Source: Cristatella mucedo
Taxonomy: Eukaryota > Bryozoa > Phylactolaemata > Cristatellidae
DNA: 64,000 bases
Assembly (NCBI GenBank): GCA_009760855.2
Contig: WPIO01000005.1
Location: forward strand, 8,030,001 to 8,094,000
Direction of reading: 5' to 3'
Position 1 is the stretch's first letter; every line of letters begins with the position of its first letter. Positions 59,901 to 64,000 of the stretch are shown here, in pieces. The notes beneath the pieces are model-generated. The model was not told where the DNA came from and did not search any database. It saw only the letters and a list, made by a program, of their open reading frames with translations. Position numbers and translations under genes: made by a program.

Positions 59901-62336
59901 AGCCTTTCAAAATTTCTGAATCACACTTGGTTTGCCCATAACTAGTAAGTTGGTTGCATCATCATTCAATCTACTTCGTTTGTATACATTGTCCTTTGTG
60001 TGCTCATGCCCTGGAATGTAATGCCATAAGGAAGAAAATAAAAACCATGCAGCAAATCTTGTAAAAAAAAAAAAGTAAGATTTTACTGCTGTTCGTATGA
60101 TCATCAGCTGCAGACCTAGCCTAGAAGAGGATTTTCGGGCCAGATCAACTTCAGTACTTCTCACCCTAGATGGGAGCAGTCTGATCAACCGGCTACCCTT
60201 GATGGATCTTCATGATTTAAAATTTATTAGTGCTAACGTAGCTATATGCACTCGGTCTTATAGGGCAGATCATATGCTAACGACTAACTGTCAATGTCCA
60301 GGGATATTGCACGGAGCTGTTAGCTAAAGGGAACAGTCACGTGTAAAAGGGAACAGTCACACGTAAACGGGGCTCATCAAAGGCCTAGGCCAGAGAAGGT
60401 CGATAGCCCTTTACGAATGAGCAATAGCAATCGACAGATTACAGTCAGCACTCAAAGTACGACAATTTGAGATAAGACAGCACCTAATGTAACATTATGA
60501 AAATGGCCAGTCAAACGTTCGTTCTCAGTCGGGCCAGCTGCGGCTACAACTGAGTACCCATGCCTGAACCCACTACATGCAAACCCCCCTCTCCCCTGGG
60601 GGAAACGAGCTGGCTAGTTTGAAACAGCTCTTTCAGGCCATAGCATACTCTTATCAAAGAGCAACTAAGGACAAAAAGCCTGCGAGCCGCGATCTGGTTA
60701 CACTGGTCCACAAACTAACAGACGGACCACTGTTACTGCTCCCTTCATAAAGACGACCGGAAACATGCTACATACAGATGGAAGATCGTTATGTTCTTCG
60801 ACATAATTGCCAAGCACAATCTAGGCTTTCATTTTAATACAGATGACACATAGCTTCACCAGTGCTATCATCCGACCTGCCCACAGTACATCAAACTTTC
60901 TCAACTACCAAGCAGCATATAATGCTGACATTAACCTAGATGGCAGCAAACTGTCACAAATTAAATGGCAGTAAAATAAACTTACTAGCTCTAGGAAAAC
61001 CCAATGTTCCTCATAAATTGGAAAGCCTAACCATAAAAAATTGGCTCGGCCAGAACAGTTCCCGTAGCCTCAGCATGCAATAACCATGTCTTGTTCCAAA
61101 ATGACCTTTCACAAGACCACGGGAGATCCACAGTCAAGTGTGCCTATATTCAGCTAAATAACATTGCAAAACATTCGGGCATACATATAAGGGTACCAAA
61201 GCCAAGCTCGTCAATGGCTTGTGACATTCTTTCTTGACTTCTATAACTCACAACTAGCAGGTCTTCCAGCCAATACAATCAGATACTTACAATTAGCGAA
61301 AAACCCAACTCCTGGGCTATGCAATTGCCGTATTCTAATCCTTCTCACTGACCTGTACGGGCTCCCTATCAAGCAGAGCATTGACTTCAGGGCTCTGCCA
61401 CTCACTTTTAGGTTCCTTCATCCTCTTGCTCCGACTTACTTATTTGAAATACTTTCTCATCTGGCTTCCCACAGCACCACCTGCTCTTTTGACTCAAGTC
61501 GTTTAGTTGTGCCTCTAACCAACCGCAAAGTCTTGAGAAACTGCACCTTCAGCTCACAAGTACCCAAAGCTTGGAACTCTTTCCCAACTGATGTCGCAAA
61601 ATTCCCTGACATGACGACATTTAATAAGAAGCTAAAACCGCACCTACTCCTCAACAGCATTTGCTGGGTCCGAGCGAATTTTCTGTGTGTGCTTATGATT
61701 GCTGAAATCACCTCGAATGCTATGACTAACCAATTGAAAAGTTTCCTTTCCCATTCAGAAGTTAGCTTGGCACTCTGCACAAATGCTTTCATCATTATTA
61801 TTCATGAATAAAAACAAAAAGAACATGCTTTATCGGTTGGAAAGATACTGAATGCAAGCCCAATCAACTGCTGCCGACCGCTAATCACGGGCCGAGCTGC
61901 TGCTATCACGCGGTTGAGTTCTTCATGAGTAGGATGCATCTATCCTAAAGAAGATGGCCTTATGCACAGAGCATGCCTCGACAAGTCTGGGCATGGGAAG
62001 TCTGGGCTGCCCAATGCCAGAGTCTCCTAGGTTTATTTTGGTATGTGAACACGTATGCATATTATGTGCGTTTAAGTAGAACATTTTCGTTTCCTCAGGG
62101 GCATCCTGTTGGTCTGCGCAGACGGAGTGGTCACCTGATGATTTCGTTGGACATGCAGCTTAAGGATTCTAGACCGGCAAGTTTTGCCAAGCAAACGCAG
62201 CTTACCCTCAAACTTGAGCTGCCTGTAAACGTCGGTGCCACTGATCATGGCAACGCCTTTCCTCAGGCTGCCCGGTAAATCGGGCGAATCGTCGAACTCG
62301 AACAGCTCGAAAGTCCACCCTTTGTAGGCACTGTAT
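53584..62336 (-). CDS. MTRF1L: Mitochondrial peptide chain release factor 1-like, C-terminal three exons
   Basis: Exons 62336-62206, 58452-58237 and 53981-53584 (stop TAG) join in phases 1 and 1 to give the last 247 residues. The first encodes '[14 protein letters not shown]' to 'DVYRQLKFE' of domain 2. The second encodes '[20 protein letters not shown]', holding the PxT decoding tripeptide (PLT), and then '[16 protein letters not shown]' with the catalytic GGQ. The third encodes '[13 protein letters not shown]' and '[20 protein letters not shown]', the usual RF1 C-terminal half. Class I release factors read UAA/UAG and hydrolyse peptidyl-tRNA. The recognition loop has canonical length, without the insertion known from vertebrate MTRF1, so MTRF1L (mtRF1a) is favoured. 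About 130-150 N-terminal residues lie beyond the exons found, possibly past the window end. Confidence 0.93.
54139..54216. repeat. (CT)n microsatellite, imperfect
   Basis: CT repeats with GT and TT interruptions, in a release factor intron. Confidence 0.93.
54240..54420 (+). mobile_element. SINE family 1, best preserved copy
   Basis: A box 'CTAGGTAAGGCGG', B box 'GTGTTCGAATCCTG', body 'GGTGGCAATAGCCTTTAAGG', 'CTTCTGTCGCTATACAAAAA', tail 'GAGGCTGTAAAAAAAGCTAG'. The head still resembles a tRNA from the A to the B box, but no full cloverleaf is expected. Confidence 0.88.
54421..55844. other. Intron sequence
   Basis: About 1.4 kb with nothing recognisable. A C10 run lies near 55744. Confidence 0.4.
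55845..56010 (+). mobile_element. SINE family 1, diverged
   Basis: 'GCTAAGTGGTAAGGTATTCG', 'GATTTGAGTCCTGCAGCAGA', 'GAGGCTCTTCCGCATGACTA'. Confidence 0.72.
56011..56394. other. Intron sequence
   Basis: Possibly old LINE debris ('TGATCACCATGTTCTTGAGA' recalls the DHHVLL region of an RT). Nothing firm. Confidence 0.3.
56395..56595 (+). mobile_element. SINE family 1 with duplicated tail
   Basis: Head 'GGAGTACGGTGCTCTTCACG', B box-like 'GTTTGAGTCCTGC'. The roughly 42-base tail unit (CTTCTGCTGCTATATAAATG ... AATCAGCTAAGC) is present twice in tandem at 56509-56592. Confidence 0.82.
56596..56925 (+). mobile_element. LINE family B, ORF2 C-terminus and 3' end
   Basis: 102-codon frame (56569-56877): '[20 protein letters not shown]', '[20 protein letters not shown]', then UTR 'TTTGTGGAGTTACAGATGAA'. 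It follows SINE 1 directly. Confidence 0.87.
56935..57240 (+). mobile_element. LINE family A fragment
   Basis: '[20 protein letters not shown]' corresponds to the '[17 protein letters not shown]' segment of the 51.9 kb copy. The preceding part parallels the 'TLKMG' region. Degraded. Confidence 0.65.
57241..58236. other. Intron sequence, unassigned GC-rich frame
   Basis: The plus frame 57149-57616 begins in LINE sequence and continues into unrecognised sequence, so it is not a gene. No exon needed by the release factor lies here. Confidence 0.35.
58237..58452 (-). CDS. Release factor exon 2 (GGQ exon)
   Basis: Acceptor TTTCGTTCAG, donor CACAG|GTCTGT, phases 1 to 1. Holds '[20 protein letters not shown]' and the GGQ loop. 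Plus frames across it are shadows. Confidence 0.96.
58453..58869. other. Intron sequence
   Basis: Nothing recognised. Confidence 0.35.
58870..58985 (+). mobile_element. LINE family A, short ORF2-end fragment
   Basis: 'TATGTTCCCAAAGCGAGTAA' and 'CATCCCCTAACTTGACATTT' match the PKAWN..LP...LTTFK region. Confidence 0.65.
58990..59960 (-). mobile_element. LINE family A, RT C-terminal region and 3' tail
   Basis: The tail and hairpin at 59010-59090 lead into the reversed UTR. On the minus strand come '[20 protein letters not shown]' (59627-59436), '[20 protein letters not shown]' (59839-59645) and '[14 protein letters not shown]' (near 59920). Clear order, broken frames. Faces the fragment at 58870 in inverted orientation. 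Confidence 0.9.
59961..60699. other. Intron sequence with a small tandem duplication
   Basis: 'AAGGGAACAGTCAC' is repeated at about 60329-60362. Otherwise nothing recognised. Confidence 0.35.
60700..61800 (+). mobile_element. LINE family A relative, RT motif C to 3' end
   Basis: '[10 protein letters not shown]' (about 60817-60850, the YADDT site). Then a 196-codon frame (61221-61811) with '[20 protein letters not shown]', '[15 protein letters not shown]', '[14 protein letters not shown]' and '[15 protein letters not shown]'. Its 3' end differs from typical family A (no clear hairpin), so it is a sister subfamily. Confidence 0.88.
61801..62205. other. Intron sequence
   Basis: Nothing recognised. 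Confidence 0.35.
62206..62336 (-). CDS. Release factor exon 1 found
   Basis: Acceptor GGTTTGACTGCAG (weak pyrimidine tract), donor GAGG|GTAAGC; enters phase 2, leaves phase 1. Encodes '[14 protein letters not shown]', '[16 protein letters not shown]' and 'VYRQLKFE', the RF1 segment just before GGVHRVQR. The fit to the family and to exon 2 makes the call firm despite its 131 bases. Confidence 0.93.
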
Positions 62337-63184
62337 CTGCAGTCAAACCTGGCAGTTAGTGCATCCTATCACGGCAGACGTGACATGGTGGCAACACGAA
62401 ATGGCCATTGCATTTAGCTCCCGATAACCCACCGAAAAACAGCTATACATCCGGATTCAGAACTAGGAATGCGCCCATGATAGCAAAATCGTACTCCTCA
62501 TCCAGCATCGATTTTGCTGTTCACAGAGCATCAAAAAACGTAAAAAAATTACTTATGAATGCCATACATGATACCTGCACCTAATCTTTGCCGAACAGCA
62601 CTGAAAGCATGCAAAGGAGGTATTTTAATATTTCATCAGAACAAAGGTTTAAACGTGTACAGTGAGCACTATATGAATAATAGGTCAGACAGTCCAGTCG
62701 CTATTCTTCTTAAAATAACTTCATGTTTTTGCCGAAACATTGATTTGCTCAGCTTTTGGCAAACATGGTGGCTTCAAGTGGGCCCATCTGTCCCACGGAT
62801 GCATAGAAGGGTAGAGATCAAGACATTGGCTTGGCTGAATAAATATTCAGACGCCAGAGTCTGAAAAGAATAGCTTTGCTGCCCTCGCAGTATGCTTGAA
62901 GTTACTATCCATTTGCCAACTCCTAGTCCTTCCCTAGCTGGCACAGGACAAGCCACATTTTTGGGCAATGTCTAAGAAAGACTACAATCCTAATCTTAAT
63001 CCAGTTAAGACAACACTTTTTTTTAGCTCAAACCCAGCACCTTAAAGAAAGCGATCAAACCAGCACACTTCTGCGACTATACTTGAGCGTATATGTCATG
63101 TTATTTGTATGGCGTTATTTTTACTGTTATTGCAGGCAGTTCGAGTGTACACCCACCTTTTCTCAGGCAGATGTAAGCCCTCCG
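62337..63184. other. Upstream of the release factor exons, unassigned
   Basis: I looked for the preceding RF1 exon (a VRAGxGGxEA-type segment) and did not find it. Confidence 0.4.
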
Positions 63185-63340
63185 GTTGCCATCTACGGGG
63201 TCGAGCTGGTTTGGTTAAGGTGCTCGCTCCGACCAAGGTCTGACTGAGGTCGTGGGCTCGAGCCCCGAGGCATATGTGACGCGCCTGAATAGATATTAAG
63301 TTCTCTTGGGGCGCTATATAAATGAATTATATATAATAAA
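63185..63340 (+). mobile_element. SINE family 2 (tRNA-like head, LINE-A tail)
   Basis: A box-like 'TTGGTTAAGGTGCTCGC', B box-like 'GTGGGCTCGAGCCCCG', then 'GCGCCTGAATAGATATTAAG' and 'TTCTCTTGGGGCGCTATATA', a copy of the LINE-A hairpin, ending AT-rich. Confidence 0.8.
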
Positions 63341-64000
63341 AATAACGATAACAATAATAAGGCACCCTGTGCACGGTGGTAACTTTAAATAGCTGAAATA
63401 TGGATTCATTTTCGTCAGTCTACAGACTACGACTCCTGTCGTCAGCTGTAAAGCAGGCATGAGGCCATACCCATTGCTGACTGCTTTATCGTCACTGCTC
63501 GTCAATTAACGGTATGCTCTTTTTTACTCATCTCAAGCTTCCTACGAACCATACGGACACTTACACCCTTGCCGGTGGCCTCTTCTAAGAATCCTGAAAG
63601 CTTGAAGTGGAGCCTTTCCTTTGACCCAGCGCAGCCAGCTTCAGCAGAGGGCCATCTGTCCCTTACTGTCACTGAGCTTGACCAGCTGGAGCTTAATCGG
63701 GAGAGAGATGGGGCGAACAAGATAGATATATGAAGAGAGTGTGAGACAGAGCACAAGAGCATCACATGAGCAGTTCCACTAATGCAGTGCAGTAACAAAA
63801 TTCACGAATAACTCTGCTCACGGTAATCGGTGCATGCACCAAAATAACCAGCCATTTGAATTAAAGTACAATAATCAAGCTGTAAGAAAAAAACTCATTC
63901 AACTATTTTTCAGGGTAAAATGTTGCTCCATGCCACCGGAATGCTTTCCTTAATACAGTTATCATAAATGGAACTATCAACAGTGAGTCCATTTTGCTGT
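63341..64000. other. Window end; possible terminal exon 63538-63733 (plus)
   Basis: After a pyrimidine tract and CAAG acceptor-like site (63525-63537) the plus strand reads 65 codons to TGA 63733. Composition is non-repetitive ('FDPAQPASAEGHLSLTVTEL', 'NRERDGANKIDI'). It could be the last exon of a gene entering from the right, or chance. No family recognised. The minus frame over it (63798-63502) is the alternative. Confidence 0.2.

Overview
The window is nuclear DNA of an invertebrate animal, not a microbe. Three split genes are visible, all on the minus strand, with introns of 0.2 to 5 kb and GT/AG junctions whose phases match exactly. Between and inside them lie many degraded LINE copies, tRNA-derived SINEs, microsatellites and one well-preserved hAT DNA transposon. 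GC content swings sharply between AT-rich repeats and very GC-rich exons, and CpG is not depleted. I cannot name the species. The hairpin-and-(ATT)n-tailed L2/CR1-type LINEs suggest a non-vertebrate metazoan.

Layout. Positions 1-5780 hold LINE debris, a 632-bp (CT)n tract that splits a reverse-transcriptase reading frame, and a tRNA-derived SINE. A 3209-bp hAT transposon (5781-8989) sits in one copy of a 231-bp repeat. The uninterrupted sister copy at 799-1029 shows the exact target site. From 12.0 to 27.4 kb lie six exons of a multi-EGF-domain protein of the Notch/Crumbs/Jagged style, about 566 residues and 13 EGF-like domains, open at both ends. From 33.6 to 41.1 kb lies an apparently complete SLC10 (sodium/bile acid cotransporter family) gene of the P3 type, four coding exons and 561 residues, with signal peptide, glycosylatable ectodomain and membrane core. 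From 53.6 to 62.3 kb lie the last three exons of a mitochondrial peptide chain release factor (MTRF1L-like) carrying the PxT and GGQ motifs; its 5' exons are not found.

The host genes have no obvious shared pathway; they are simply neighbours. The mobile elements form a system of their own. LINE family A ends in a GCGCC hairpin followed by (ATT)n. A second SINE family (30.4 and 63.2 kb) carries the same hairpin tail behind a tRNA-like head, as expected for a parasite of that LINE. LINE family B has a different tail. SINE family 1 is scattered through the introns and intergenic DNA.

No CRISPR array, operon, rRNA gene or intact cellular tRNA gene was seen. The strongest points for a second look are the filled/empty hAT site pair, microsatellites growing inside LINE sequence, the SINE-2/LINE-A tail sharing, a poly-alanine tract inside an EGF loop, and a 42-bp palindrome upstream of the SLC10 gene.
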